Part shown: positions 52,383 to 61,236 of the stretch, piece after piece
Layout of the letters: every line of letters starts with the position of its first letter
How positions within the stretch are numbered: position 1 is the stretch's first letter
Assembly: GCA_046153945.1 (NCBI GenBank)
Contig: JBJXFF010000024.1
Location: forward strand, 13,437 to 77,436
Direction: 5' to 3'
DNA: 64,000 nucleotides
From: SXOA01 sp046153945
Lineage (GTDB): Bacteria; Planctomycetota; Planctomycetia; Pirellulales; Pirellulaceae
Made by a program: the position numbers and the translations under genes
Notes under the pieces: model-generated
Database searches by the model: none
What the model was told of the DNA's origin: nothing
What the model saw: only the letters and a program-made list of their open reading frames with translations

Positions 52383-54410
52383 CTACCACTCAGCAATCGA
52401 GATTCCTCGCACTTCGCAATCCGTCGCGGGGTCGTGCGCCTGCAACTGGATGACACCCGCTTTCAGCCGTTTTCCTTCGCGGGGATTTTCGTGCTCGGCC
52501 CGCTCGTCGAGGAAATCAACCGTCTGATAGCCGTTCACCCAAGTTGCAATCCGAGGTCCGTCGGCAATGATCGTCATTTTGAAGGGGACAAAATCGCGGG
52601 CCACCTGGCGGCGGGCATCCAGCCGGTCGTCGATGCCGCCGGTGCAATAGCGAAATGGCTTCGCGGGATCGTTATCCAGACATCGGTTGTGAAGCTGAGC
52701 CTCGTAGCCGTTCATGAAATCGCCCGCAATCGCGCGAAAGAAAACGCCGCCGTTGGAATGGACGGCGCGGGTGCGGACGTCGATTTGCAGGACGAAGTCG
52801 CCGAATTGTTTTTCCGTGTACTCGATGGCTTCCGGCCCGCCGACGGCTCTCAGCACACCGTTATCAACTTGCCAGGCGGATTCTTCCCGTGACTGGGGCT
52901 TCCGCTGGATGTGCTTCCAGCCGGTGAGATCTTTGGCGTTGAAGAGCGGCTGAGAATCTAGAGGGCGGACGAAGAGCGATTTGACGGTCAGCCCATTTCC
53001 CAGACGAATCACGTCTTTATTGCCAGTTTCTTTGAGATGCAACGGTTTGTCGGCGGAGACCGGGTACTCATTGCCGCCAATAGAGATAGTTCCAACATTC
53101 TGGAATTCGCCAATGAGTTCGCAGTTTCCAAAACGAATTGGCGTGATGGCTTTGGTGTCGTCGCCATCCAACAAACTGAGCCACCCTTCCGCCGCCTGCT
53201 GCTGCGTAAGTCCCTTCCCGCGCTCCGGAGGAGTCGCGGGCGTACCGCGGCTGGAAGGGACGGCAATCATGTCCATCGCGTAGCGAACGCCTTCGGTTCC
53301 GGTTCCCATGACGACCGCTTTCGACGCAGCCGGAGGCCGCGCGGGGTCGTAGAACTTGGGCCGGATCTCGTTGTGGGCTTTGCTGATTTCGTCGTCGGTG
53401 ACGTAGTACGTCGCCTTCGCCAGATGCTTGAAGTCGCTTCCAGTCTTTTCCAATAGCAACTTGAGCCGGTCGAACGGCTGTTGCACTTGGGCAGCATCAT
53501 CGGCATTTGGAGTTGCGAAGAGGTCGGAGAAATAGACAGTTCCGCCGCCGTGAATTCGTGCCACGCGGCAATACAGGGGAGAAGCTTTGAAGCCGGTAGG
53601 CGTCAAATACTCAATCGGGTCGGCTGCGAGCTTCTCTGCGGTCGGTCCTCCCCAGGCAACCAGTTCGATCTCAATCGGCGAGGACGATTTCCATTCCACA
53701 TAAGAAACGGGGGGCACCCGCTGACCGGCGAAGTGACTGGCCAACTCTTCCTTCACAAGCCCCGCGGACTCCATCGGCGTAACAAAGCACTTGAGCTGCA
53801 CGATATCTTTGTCGCTGCGGCCGTATTCCTTAATCGTCCTACTCAAGCTCTCCAAGGTCTTCTTCGTCGCCTCTTGCAAGGTCCCCGACTCCGCCTGGCC
53901 TGAAACGTAGATTCGCTCCCCTTTCGGCAGGATCGCCGAAAGCGGACCCCGGCGGACTTCGCCTGCGGTGCTTTTCAGCAGCGCCGCTATCGCATCGACG
54001 GCAACCAGCGCGTCGTCCGCGGGAAGCTTCGTCACGACAAAGCTGACTGCCGGACGCTGCTCGTTGGAGTATGCCTGCACGAGCTTTTTACGAAGCGCAG
54101 CCGCCGCTTCGTTAGAAGCCACATAGAAATTCAGCTTCACTGCGTCCGTGAGCACGGCAGAGTTGTATTTGAGCTCCATCTCCAGCCGGGCAAACAGGCT
54201 TTCCACCTGCTCGTCCAAGGTCTTTCGCTCATCCGCAGCGGCAAAGATTTGCGTGGTATGCAGCAGCGGAACGTCATCCACCAACACCGCAGCGGACGAG
54301 CCCATGCGAGGATTGGATTCGACGTGGTGAATAGATTGTGCCTGCGAGAAAGCAGCACCACCCATCGAAAGAAGCAGCCCAGCCGTGAGGGCTGCATGGA
54401 ATCTCGCCAT
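52383..54410 (-). CDS. Secreted fusion of RidA/YjgF-like domains with a DUF1080 domain
   Basis: The 675-residue protein has a signal peptide (ALTAGLLLSMGGAAFSQA). Two to three RidA-like segments are seen in ~45-405 (YVSGQAESGTLQEATKKTLE then SLSRTIKEYGRSDKDIVQLK; YFSDLFATPNADDAAQVQQP with DFKHLAKATYYVTDD). The C-terminal ~185 residues are a DUF1080 (3-keto-disaccharide hydrolase) domain: FNAKDLTGWKHIQRKPQSRE, VHSNGGVFFRAIAGDFMNGY and IATWVNGYQTVDFLDERAEH. RidA proteins act on enamines or imines; DUF1080 acts on sugars. The fusion in one exported protein is uncommon. Confidence 0.8.
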   Translation of the reverse strand: MARFHAALTAGLLLSMGGAAFSQAQSIHHVESNPRMGSSAAVLVDDVPLLHTTQIFAAADERKTLDEQVESLFARLEMELKYNSAVLTDAVKLNFYVASNEAAAALRKKLVQAYSNEQRPAVSFVVTKLPADDALVAVDAIAALLKSTAGEVRRGPLSAILPKGERIYVSGQAESGTLQEATKKTLESLSRTIKEYGRSDKDIVQLKCFVTPMESAGLVKEELASHFAGQRVPPVSYVEWKSSSPIEIELVAWGGPTAEKLAADPIEYLTPTGFKASPLYCRVARIHGGGTVYFSDLFATPNADDAAQVQQPFDRLKLLLEKTGSDFKHLAKATYYVTDDEISKAHNEIRPKFYDPARPPAASKAVVMGTGTEGVRYAMDMIAVPSSRGTPATPPERGKGLTQQQAAEGWLSLLDGDDTKAITPIRFGNCELIGEFQNVGTISIGGNEYPVSADKPLHLKETGNKDVIRLGNGLTVKSLFVRPLDSQPLFNAKDLTGWKHIQRKPQSREESAWQVDNGVLRAVGGPEAIEYTEKQFGDFVLQIDVRTRAVHSNGGVFFRAIAGDFMNGYEAQLHNRCLDNDPAKPFRYCTGGIDDRLDARRQVARDFVPFKMTIIADGPRIATWVNGYQTVDFLDERAEHENPREGKRLKAGVIQLQAHDPATDCEVRGISIAEW

Positions 54411-54420
54411 AGGGCCCTCC

Positions 54421-54510
54421 GAAGCTTAGCCACCGCCCCCAGGCGGTGGTTTCTGCGAACATGCTAAAGACGCACATTCCCCGCGTGGTCGCGGGGGCTA
54501 AGCTTTGACG
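54421..54510. repeat. Composite palindrome AAGCTTAGC...GCTAAGCTT at the stop of the DUF3500 gene
   Basis: Outer arms 54422-54430 and 54497-54505 (AAGCTTAGC/GCTAAGCTT) enclose the palindromes 54430-54449 and 54479-54496 (CCCCGCGTGGTCGCGGGG). The complement of CTA 54498-54500 is the stop codon of the DUF3500 gene. Confidence 0.75.
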
Positions 54511-55484
54511 CCGATGTTGATATAGGCGTGGACGTGCGGTGCTCCACGGAAGTGCCAGACCATGCTCGGGCCTTCGACACGCCAGATGTCCCATTCCTTG
54601 TCGCTGTTGAGGTCTTCCTGCTGGTAGAAAGCCATGTAGAGCTTGTCCACGCCGCCGGTGCTTTTGAGGATTTCCATCACTTCCTCGACATCTTCCTTGC
54701 GATAAGGAGCAAGGAGGACTTTCAGCGTCTCTTCGACCAGCTTCTTCTGGTCGGCGGAGAAATCGCTGACGGCGACGCCGGGAAAGTGCGGCCGATCTCC
54801 TTGCAACGGAACGTGAGCCTCGCTGGGGGCTTTGGGAAGTAGGGCCTTTTCGACCTGCTTGGCGTCGAGGGCCTTGAAGACTTCGTTGGTCTGTTTGGTC
54901 TGGTAGTGGAACAGGTTCTGTTTCGGGTCTTCCTCACCGTGGCCGTAGATGATGGGGCCGCCGAAGGCTGCCTTGTCCACGCTGTTGCCGTCGGCCCGCA
55001 GGGTGAGGTGCCGGCCGGTCAGTTCCCACTCGCACTTGCCGCTGCCGGGGGTGCCGAACAGGGCGATGCTGTAAGCGCCGAGGCCGCCGTCGTCATACTC
55101 CGTCTGCTTCTTGATCCGCTCGTAGCCGTCCGCACTCGTCACCTTCTTCACAATGTCGTCAATCAGCGCCTGCTGGTCCTTGGTGTAGAAGTCGCTCCCG
55201 ATCGTCGGCTTGGTGATGTGCCAGTTGGCGTTGATCCGTTTGCGAAGCTCGTTATCGAAATCGAAGCAGATCGTCTTCTTCTGCTCGTCACTGAGCGTGC
55301 CGTACAATTTGCCAACCACACCTTCCGCATCGCTCTTCTCGCTCGGGGCCGCATGGGCGAACCGCGAAAACAGAGCCGGCCCCGCGGCGGCGGCCAAGGC
55401 CGTGGCGCCGATGGCCCGCACAAAGGTGCGGCGGTCGAGAGTCGAATCGCAATCTGAGCAGGAAAGAGCGGGGCGCTGGTTCAT
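54498..55484 (-). CDS. Tat-exported DUF3500 protein
   Basis: From ATG 55484 the protein has 328 residues. The N-terminus carries a Tat signal: LDRRTFVRAIGATALAAAAG. The mature part matches DUF3500 proteins: YGTLSDEQKKTICFDFDNEL, YSIALFGTPGSGKCEWELTG then RHLTLRADG, FGGPIIYGHGEEDPKQNLFH and WRVEGPSMVWHFRGAPHVHA. Conserved His and acidic residues near the C-terminus may bind a metal. Function unknown; exported in the folded state, which suggests a cofactor. Confidence 0.85.
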   Translation of the reverse strand: MNQRPALSCSDCDSTLDRRTFVRAIGATALAAAAGPALFSRFAHAAPSEKSDAEGVVGKLYGTLSDEQKKTICFDFDNELRKRINANWHITKPTIGSDFYTKDQQALIDDIVKKVTSADGYERIKKQTEYDDGGLGAYSIALFGTPGSGKCEWELTGRHLTLRADGNSVDKAAFGGPIIYGHGEEDPKQNLFHYQTKQTNEVFKALDAKQVEKALLPKAPSEAHVPLQGDRPHFPGVAVSDFSADQKKLVEETLKVLLAPYRKEDVEEVMEILKSTGGVDKLYMAFYQQEDLNSDKEWDIWRVEGPSMVWHFRGAPHVHAYINIGVKA

Positions 55485-55575
55485 GGCACACTCCATAAAT
55501 GGTGGGAGGGACGAGACGCCCGCCATTGTAGGACTTTGCCCGGGACAATCCAACCAGTCGGACGGAAAAGGCAGA

Positions 55576-55705
55576 TGACAGAAAAATTGGGGGACAGAAA
55601 AATAAGGCAGAAGACGAAGCAGGTTGAGCTGTGGGTGTCTCTCCACTGTCCCGAACCCCCGCTTCCTGCCTTTTCTTCATCTTTCTGTCTCCCATTTTTC
55701 TGTCA
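55576..55705. repeat. Imperfect inverted repeat, GACAGAAAAATGGGGGACAG type
   Basis: Left arm 55576-55610 (TGACAGAAAAATTGGGGGAC and on) and right arm 55666-55705 pair imperfectly. It lies between divergent genes and is related to 40231-40371 (GACAGAATAATGGGGGACAG). Confidence 0.8.
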
Positions 55706-55812
55706 CACTCTTCCGCTTGAAGAGGACCGAACAATTTGCTTTCCTCGCGCAATTCTCTTATCTTCTTGCCATCCATCTTCTTGCCGTCTGCCTCTTCGAT
55801 TGGAACTTTGCC

Positions 55813-57390
55813 ATGCGTCGCGCATCTTCCCTCGCATTCGCCCTGATTTTCGGCTACGCGACGATGGCGAGTGCCGAAGACACTCCCATCAACGCTGATC
55901 TCGTTCTCACGGGTGGAACGATCTACGATGGCAGTGGAGCCGAAGGCGTGATCGGCGACGTTGCTATTGCGGACAAGAAAATCGTCGCCGTCGGCAAGTT
56001 CAAGCATGGCAAAGTCTTGCAAAAGATCAATTGCACGGGTCTCGTCATCGCCCCAGGCTTCATCGACCTCCACAATCACAGCGACGGCCCGATTGTTTCG
56101 CCGGCAACTCGCGGCAATGTAAACTACCTGACGCAGGGCTGCACCACGATCGTCACCGGCAACTGTGGCAGCGGGCCGATTCGGGTCAAGGAGTTCTATG
56201 ACAAGGTCGATGCCGCCGGGAGTGGGACGCATGTTGCCCATCTGTTGCCGCAAGGTTCGCTCCGGGAATTCGTGATGCAGCGGGTCAGCCGCAAGCCGAC
56301 GGAGGAAGAACTCGCAAAGATGCGAGATCTGGCGTCGAAGGCGATGGAGGAAGGAGCCTGGGGGATGTCCACGGGCCTCATCTATATCCCCGGCACGTTC
56401 TGCGAGACCGAGGAGCTTGCCGAAATCGCCAAGGTCGTCGGCAGCCGCGGCGGCATCTATGCCAGCCACATTCGGAACGAGAGCAAACAGCTCGTGGAAT
56501 CGATTGAGGAAGCGATGCGAATCGGCCGCGAGGGAAAAATGCCGGTCCATATCTCCCACTTCAAAGCCTCCGGCTCCGACGCCTGGGGCCAGCTTCGCAT
56601 CGCCGTCGCCGCCATCGAAAAAGCCCGCACCAGCGGCGAGAAAGTGACCGCCGACCAGTATCCTTACATCGCCAGTTCCACTTCGCTGGAAGCGACGCTC
56701 CTTCCCACCTGGGCCGGCGAAGGGGGCCGCAAAAAGCTCGAAGAGCGGCTGAAGGACACGGAAACGCGAGCCAAGATCAAGGCGGCCGTGGAAAAAGACC
56801 TGCAAGTCAAACGGCGGATTCAAATCGCTTCGTTCGGCCCGAATCCCGAATACGTCGGCAAGAGCCTGGACGAAATCGCCGCAGCCGAGAAGCGGCCGGT
56901 TGTCGACCTCGTCCTCGACATCGAAAGCCGCGGCGGGGCGCGGATCATCAACTTCGGCATGAACGAGGAAGAGGTCCGGATGGCCATGCAACTCGCCTGG
57001 GTCGCCACCGCCTCCGACGGCGCTGCCCGCATCCCCGATCAAGACCAGCCTCATCCTCGCAACTACGGCACCTTCTCGCGCAAATTCGGCCTCTATAGCC
57101 TCAAGGAAAAAGTCGTCCCCCTCGCAGCCGCCATCCGCAGCTCCTCCGGCCTCCCCGCCGACATCCTTGGCCTCACCGACCGCGGCTATCTCCGTCCCGG
57201 CCTCGCGGCCGACATCGCCGTCTTCGACCCTAAGACGTTCGTCGATACCGCCACCTACGATCTTCCCGCCCGCTACAGCACCGGCATCAAATATGTCTTC
57301 GTCGCCGGTACGCCGGCGATTTTTGAGGGGACGCCGACGGGGGCGCTGGCGGGGAGGGGGCTGAGGAGGCGGGGAGCGATGGGGGAATGA
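55813..57390 (+). CDS. Secreted N-acyl-D-amino-acid deacylase (D-aminoacylase family)
   Basis: From ATG 55813 the protein has 525 residues, with a signal peptide (RRASSLAFALIFGYATMASA). Amidohydrolase motifs are VLTGGTIYDGSGAEG, GFIDLHNHSDGPIV (metal His pair), the Cys of VTGNCGSGP, YASHIRNES, HISHFKASGSDAW and, near the end, SDGAARIPDQDQPHPRNYGT then FSRKFG. The enzyme would hydrolyse N-acyl-D-amino acids in the periplasm, perhaps from peptidoglycan or D-amino-acid conjugates. The last ~20 residues are Arg/Gly rich and low-complexity. The frame is open upstream, but that part is repeat-derived. Confidence 0.88.
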   Translation: MRRASSLAFALIFGYATMASAEDTPINADLVLTGGTIYDGSGAEGVIGDVAIADKKIVAVGKFKHGKVLQKINCTGLVIAPGFIDLHNHSDGPIVSPATRGNVNYLTQGCTTIVTGNCGSGPIRVKEFYDKVDAAGSGTHVAHLLPQGSLREFVMQRVSRKPTEEELAKMRDLASKAMEEGAWGMSTGLIYIPGTFCETEELAEIAKVVGSRGGIYASHIRNESKQLVESIEEAMRIGREGKMPVHISHFKASGSDAWGQLRIAVAAIEKARTSGEKVTADQYPYIASSTSLEATLLPTWAGEGGRKKLEERLKDTETRAKIKAAVEKDLQVKRRIQIASFGPNPEYVGKSLDEIAAAEKRPVVDLVLDIESRGGARIINFGMNEEEVRMAMQLAWVATASDGAARIPDQDQPHPRNYGTFSRKFGLYSLKEKVVPLAAAIRSSSGLPADILGLTDRGYLRPGLAADIAVFDPKTFVDTATYDLPARYSTGIKYVFVAGTPAIFEGTPTGALAGRGLRRRGAMGE

Positions 57391-57444
57391 ACCAAGCGGC
57401 GCAGTTAGAATGGCGGCTATTCCCTTGCTAACGAGCCAGCAACC

Positions 57445-57690
57445 ATGAATTCAAGCCGCACTAATCCTCAGCCACCATTTCCGTTCCGGCTGTGGCACCT
57501 GATTGCCGCGACGACGACTTTCGCCGTGGTGGCGGCGGGCGTATTCCAATTTGGCGCGGATGCCTATTTCTGGCTGGTGCTCGGACCGTCCATCGCGAGC
57601 GTTCTTTATTCGGTAGCCCGACGAGAATGGCCCTTTGCTTTCGCAAGCTTTGGCATTGCCGTCATGTGGACATTGATTGCACGACTATGA
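57445..57690 (+). CDS. Small membrane protein
   Basis: The 81-residue protein has a polar Pro-rich N-terminus (MNSSRTNPQPPFPFRLWHLI) and two or three hydrophobic segments (LIAATTTFAVVAAGVFQFGA, FWLVLGPSIASVLYSVA, FAFASFGIAVMWTLIARL). The FRLWHLIAATTTFAVVA block resembles the short membrane modules common in planctomycete proteins. No function can be assigned. Confidence 0.55.
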   Translation: MNSSRTNPQPPFPFRLWHLIAATTTFAVVAAGVFQFGADAYFWLVLGPSIASVLYSVARREWPFAFASFGIAVMWTLIARL

Positions 57691-57797
57691 GTAGGTCAGA
57701 ATCGACGCGGCTGAATGATGCCCCCTGCTTGTTCGGAGGGAGTTTCAACATCAACCTAGAAAATCGCAACACCAAAGCTTACGTGTCGGGTTACAAC

Positions 57798-58967
57798 TTA
57801 GATCGGATACCCCCACTCTTCAAAGCACTTCCGCCACTCGCGGGCCACCCGCAGCCGCACATCCGGGGCGAGTTCGGGGAAGCTGTTCTTGCGGTAATCC
57901 GAAAGGGATTGAAGGTAATTCCGGACGTTCGGCTCCACGTGGCCAAACTCAGGCAACTCCAGCGCCGCGTAAAGTTTCGCTAACTCGCCTACGGGATCCT
58001 TCTCCAGCTCCTCGTAGCCCATTTCATGGAAGCGGCCGGGCGGGATTAGGCTGCGCTCTGCGAAGAAGGCGTCGTGGAGTTCCTTGTATTGGCGGATGAT
58101 GCGCTCGGTCCAGTCGAACTGGTCGGTGCGCTGCAGGCGGGCGAATGGCAAGCCGGTCGCGTGCGTATGCACAGTGGATTGAAAGACGGTGTAGGGGTCG
58201 CGGTGGATGTGGACGAACCTGGCATCCGGGAACATTTCCAGCAACAACTTGATCCGCCCGGTGTGAGTCGGTGACTTCACGATGAGCGGCTTGGCATATT
58301 TGAACGTGAGTTTCTGAAAGAACTGCTGGAGCGAGGACTTCCATGTCTCGACCGCCTGGGGCGGCGCATCCCGGAATGTCAGGAACTGGTCATAGTGGTC
58401 GGCCCGCCGTGGAAAGACCCCCGCAAGGTAGGACGTCATGAAACCGGAAACACATAGGGCGAACTCGTCTTCATCGGGGACGGCAATATCGAGCCGCACG
58501 TTTTCGTAAGGGCGATGTCTGGGAAGAAGAAATTCCGTCAGGCCGGAGAACCAGCGCTCGGTGCTCAAGAACGTGTGCGGGTAATGGACGGCAAACAGGT
58601 GCGGGCAGGCGAAGCGGTCGTCGAGCCCCAGCAGATAGTGCAAGTGGGTCGTGCCGCTCCGCCAGTGACCGAGCACAAACAGCGGAGGCGGAACCGGCAC
58701 GTCTTTCCACTTCGCGCCATACCGCCACTCTTCGTGCCAGCGAAACAGGCTATTGATGACTGCGCAGAGCGAAATCGAAACGGCTCGCGGGAGGTACGCC
58801 GGATCGACCGAGAATCGGTTCTCGCGCAGCAGGTTGAGCCAGTCACCGAGCGTGATCCCCGCCAGAACGCCCGGGCCGTAGCGGATCAGGAAGCGTTCTC
58901 GCCAGGTGGACATAGGCGGTATTGTGCCAAAGTCTGAGCCGCCGTACGGGACATCGAACGTGGCCAT
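57798..58967 (-). CDS. PAPS-dependent sulfotransferase family protein
   Basis: The 389-residue protein has the 5-prime phosphosulfate loop FVLGHWRSGTTHLHYLLGLD (~residues 97-116) and the 3-prime phosphate block ARFVHIHRDPYTVFQSTVHT (~250). GRFHEMGYEELEKDPVGELA is also typical. It would transfer sulfate from PAPS to a hydroxyl or amino group of a glycan, lipid or small molecule. No membrane helix is obvious. An ATG at 58913 is an alternative start that would remove 18 weakly supported residues. Confidence 0.88.
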   Translation of the reverse strand: MATFDVPYGGSDFGTIPPMSTWRERFLIRYGPGVLAGITLGDWLNLLRENRFSVDPAYLPRAVSISLCAVINSLFRWHEEWRYGAKWKDVPVPPPLFVLGHWRSGTTHLHYLLGLDDRFACPHLFAVHYPHTFLSTERWFSGLTEFLLPRHRPYENVRLDIAVPDEDEFALCVSGFMTSYLAGVFPRRADHYDQFLTFRDAPPQAVETWKSSLQQFFQKLTFKYAKPLIVKSPTHTGRIKLLLEMFPDARFVHIHRDPYTVFQSTVHTHATGLPFARLQRTDQFDWTERIIRQYKELHDAFFAERSLIPPGRFHEMGYEELEKDPVGELAKLYAALELPEFGHVEPNVRNYLQSLSDYRKNSFPELAPDVRLRVAREWRKCFEEWGYPI

Positions 58968-59256
58968 TCTACTCTGTCACGACTTTCGGATTGTGTGAAA
59001 GGCCCTTTGCTTCTGTTCTTTGTTATGATTTCATGAAGTATCGCTGTCCGGCCTCATTTCCGTCTCAAGGTTGCGAAGGGGCCGCCGAATACCCTGGTAA
59101 ATGAGCGTATAGAGACATCGGCACTGGCCGCGAACGGCTTTCTTTAGAAATTGCTCCGTATTCTCGGAGTAAGATGAGCGTTCGCTTCTGCTGCGGGCGC
59201 CGCTGGGCTTGCCTCGCGATTGTTGGTTTCCGCTGCGTTTCTGAAAGGACGGCACT
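58968..59256. other. Divergent intergenic stretch, possible extended -10 promoter
   Basis: About 290 bases between the sulfotransferase and SPFH genes. TG-T-TATGAT at 59021-59029 looks like an extended -10 box for the SPFH operon, without a good -35. No gene seen. Confidence 0.3.
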
Positions 59257-60252
59257 ATGTGGATCACCTTGGGAATTGTGGCAGGCTTTGTCGCCTGGTG
59301 CGTTATTCGGCTCTTGGTATCTGGAATTTACACTGTGGACCAAAACGAGCGGGCCGTTGTCACCACACTCGGCCGGGCGGAGCGAGTGGGGGAGAAGACG
59401 ACGCTGGATGATCCGATTTCGGATTCGCTCAACAAGGATGAGCTGGAGCGGTACGCCTATCCGCAGGTGCGGGTGGTGCAGCCGGGGTTTTATTGGAAGT
59501 GGCCTTGGCAAAAAGTGCACAAGGTTTCCATTGCCACGGAAACCACGAATATGGCGTACGATCCCGACAACCCAAACGCCAACCAGGGAGGGACGATCCT
59601 GGAGGCGGTGACCAAGGACCAACTCAACATCGGTCTCGACGGACAGATTCGCTTCCGTGTCGCCGAATCCAATTTGTATGCCTACGTGTTCGGAGTGAAG
59701 AACCCGATCGCCCACGTCATGGGCTATTTCGTGGCGGTGCTGCGGGAACGGATCGCCAATTTCGAGTCCCCGCCCGTCGCCACGACGGCTTCCGTCAGCG
59801 AGCTTTCTCCCTCCGAGGCGGCTGCGGCTTATGGAGTTTCGATTAATGATCTCCGCAAGAATCTGCGGGACCTCAACGAGCACATGGACCTGGAATGCAA
59901 ATCGTCGTCCGCCCGCTATGGCATGGGGCTCGATGCCTCGCTGATCACCGGCATCGATCCACCCAAGGAAGTTGAATCGGCGCTGGCCGCCATCAACACC
60001 GCGCATAACCAGGTCTCGTCCGACATCAGCCTCGCTCAGGCGGCTGCGGACCAGAAGATTGTGCAATCGCGGCGGGCAGTGGAAATCGAAACGCTGAACG
60101 CCCAGGCGGAGATCGAGCCGCTGGAACGGATGGCGGCTCAGCTCGGGGAGCTGAAGCGCAGCGGGCCGGGAGTTTTACAATCGTACCTGCGGAACGTGCG
60201 GATGTCGCTCTTCTCGCAAGCAGAAAAAGCTTTTGTGGAGGTGAACTCATGA
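59257..60252 (+). CDS. SPFH/band 7 domain membrane protein (HflK/stomatin-like), first of two
   Basis: The 331-residue protein has one N-terminal membrane helix (WITLGIVAGFVAWCVIRLLV) and an SPFH domain beginning YTVDQNERAVVTTLGRAERV and including VRVVQPGFYWKWPWQKVHKV and VTKDQLNIGLDGQIRFRVAE. The C-terminal half is helical with SDISLAQAAADQKIVQSRRA, typical of band 7 oligomers. It probably forms ring-shaped membrane scaffolds. AAGGAC precedes the ATG. Its stop overlaps the next start by four bases (ATGA). Confidence 0.9.
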   Translation: MWITLGIVAGFVAWCVIRLLVSGIYTVDQNERAVVTTLGRAERVGEKTTLDDPISDSLNKDELERYAYPQVRVVQPGFYWKWPWQKVHKVSIATETTNMAYDPDNPNANQGGTILEAVTKDQLNIGLDGQIRFRVAESNLYAYVFGVKNPIAHVMGYFVAVLRERIANFESPPVATTASVSELSPSEAAAAYGVSINDLRKNLRDLNEHMDLECKSSSARYGMGLDASLITGIDPPKEVESALAAINTAHNQVSSDISLAQAAADQKIVQSRRAVEIETLNAQAEIEPLERMAAQLGELKRSGPGVLQSYLRNVRMSLFSQAEKAFVEVNS

Positions 60253-61169
60253 ACGCACTCATCGCACTAGGAATCACTTTCGTCGCCTGTCTCGTCGCGG
60301 AGCCACTGCTGCTCGGACTGGGGCGGATGTTCGGCCTGTTCACGATCGTTCGCGAACGCCGCTGCCATGTGTATGTCCTGTTCGGCACGGTCATCGGCAA
60401 GATCAACGAGCCCGGCCTGCACTTCCTCTGGCCGCTCATGGGCTGGAAGGCGATCTTCGTCAACTGGCTGGGGAACTGCTACGTGCTGGACATGCGGCTG
60501 GACCAGGTCTATCTCCGCAGCCAGCCGGTGAACTCGGAAGAAGGGGCACCGATGGGGATCGGCATCTGGTACGAGATGTTCATCAGCGACCCGGTCGCGT
60601 TCCTCTTTAAGAACCGCGACCCTCGGGGGTCGCTGGCGGCGAACGTCAGCAACTCCACCGTGCGGTGCCTTTCCAACCTGCCGCTGGCCAAGATGATGGT
60701 GAACCGCCACGGCATGAGCAGCACCGTGCGGGACGAAGTCTCGCCGAAGTCGCATGAGTGGGGGTATCGCCTGGGGTCCATTTACATCCGCAAAGTCCAT
60801 TTCCGTGACCTGGAAATGATTCACCAAATCGAGAGCAAGGTGGTAAACCGCCTGCGGCAGGTGACCAGCGCCATCAAGCAGGACGGTGCCAACCAGGTGA
60901 GCATCATCACCAGCACCGCCGAGCGGAAAGCCGCCGTGGAATTCGCCAAAGCGGCCGCCATCCGGCCGCAACTAGTAGGTGAATCGTTGCAAAAGATCAG
61001 TCAGGACCCCGAAACGGCGAGCGCCATGTTCACCGTACTGGAAACGCAAAAACTCCTTCGCGGCAACGCCCGGCTGACGCTCGTCCCCCAAGATGGCGGC
61101 TTGCTGACTTCCCTGCTCGCCGCCAAGGAGACGCCGCCGGTTGCCAAGGAAACACAGGTGAAGGGATGA
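60249..61169 (+). CDS. SPFH/band 7 domain membrane protein, second of two
   Basis: The 306-residue protein starts at an ATG overlapping the stop of the first SPFH gene, so the two are coupled. The N-terminal helix is ALIALGITFVACLVAEPLLL; the SPFH part includes VIGKINEPGLHFLWPLMGWK, LDMRLDQVYLRSQPVNSEEG and LGSIYIRKVHFRDLEMIHQI. AERKAAVEFAKAAAIRPQLV is the usual helical tail. The two proteins probably assemble together as HflK and HflC do, but they are not obvious HflKC orthologues and no FtsH gene is near. Confidence 0.88.
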   Translation: MNALIALGITFVACLVAEPLLLGLGRMFGLFTIVRERRCHVYVLFGTVIGKINEPGLHFLWPLMGWKAIFVNWLGNCYVLDMRLDQVYLRSQPVNSEEGAPMGIGIWYEMFISDPVAFLFKNRDPRGSLAANVSNSTVRCLSNLPLAKMMVNRHGMSSTVRDEVSPKSHEWGYRLGSIYIRKVHFRDLEMIHQIESKVVNRLRQVTSAIKQDGANQVSIITSTAERKAAVEFAKAAAIRPQLVGESLQKISQDPETASAMFTVLETQKLLRGNARLTLVPQDGGLLTSLLAAKETPPVAKETQVKG

Positions 61170-61236
61170 GTAGTCACGGGGAGGAGTGGAGAAATCAGAT
61201 TGCCAGCACCCAGTTCCATCAGTTAAACTACCGCTT

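Noticed and set aside
55624..55812. N-terminal extension of the D-aminoacylase
   Set aside because: It is encoded by an inverted repeat, whereas ATG 55813 gives a clean signal peptide.
59034..59104. A 23-codon frame upstream of the SPFH operon
   Set aside because: No ribosome site, no recognisable peptide and no conservation evidence.
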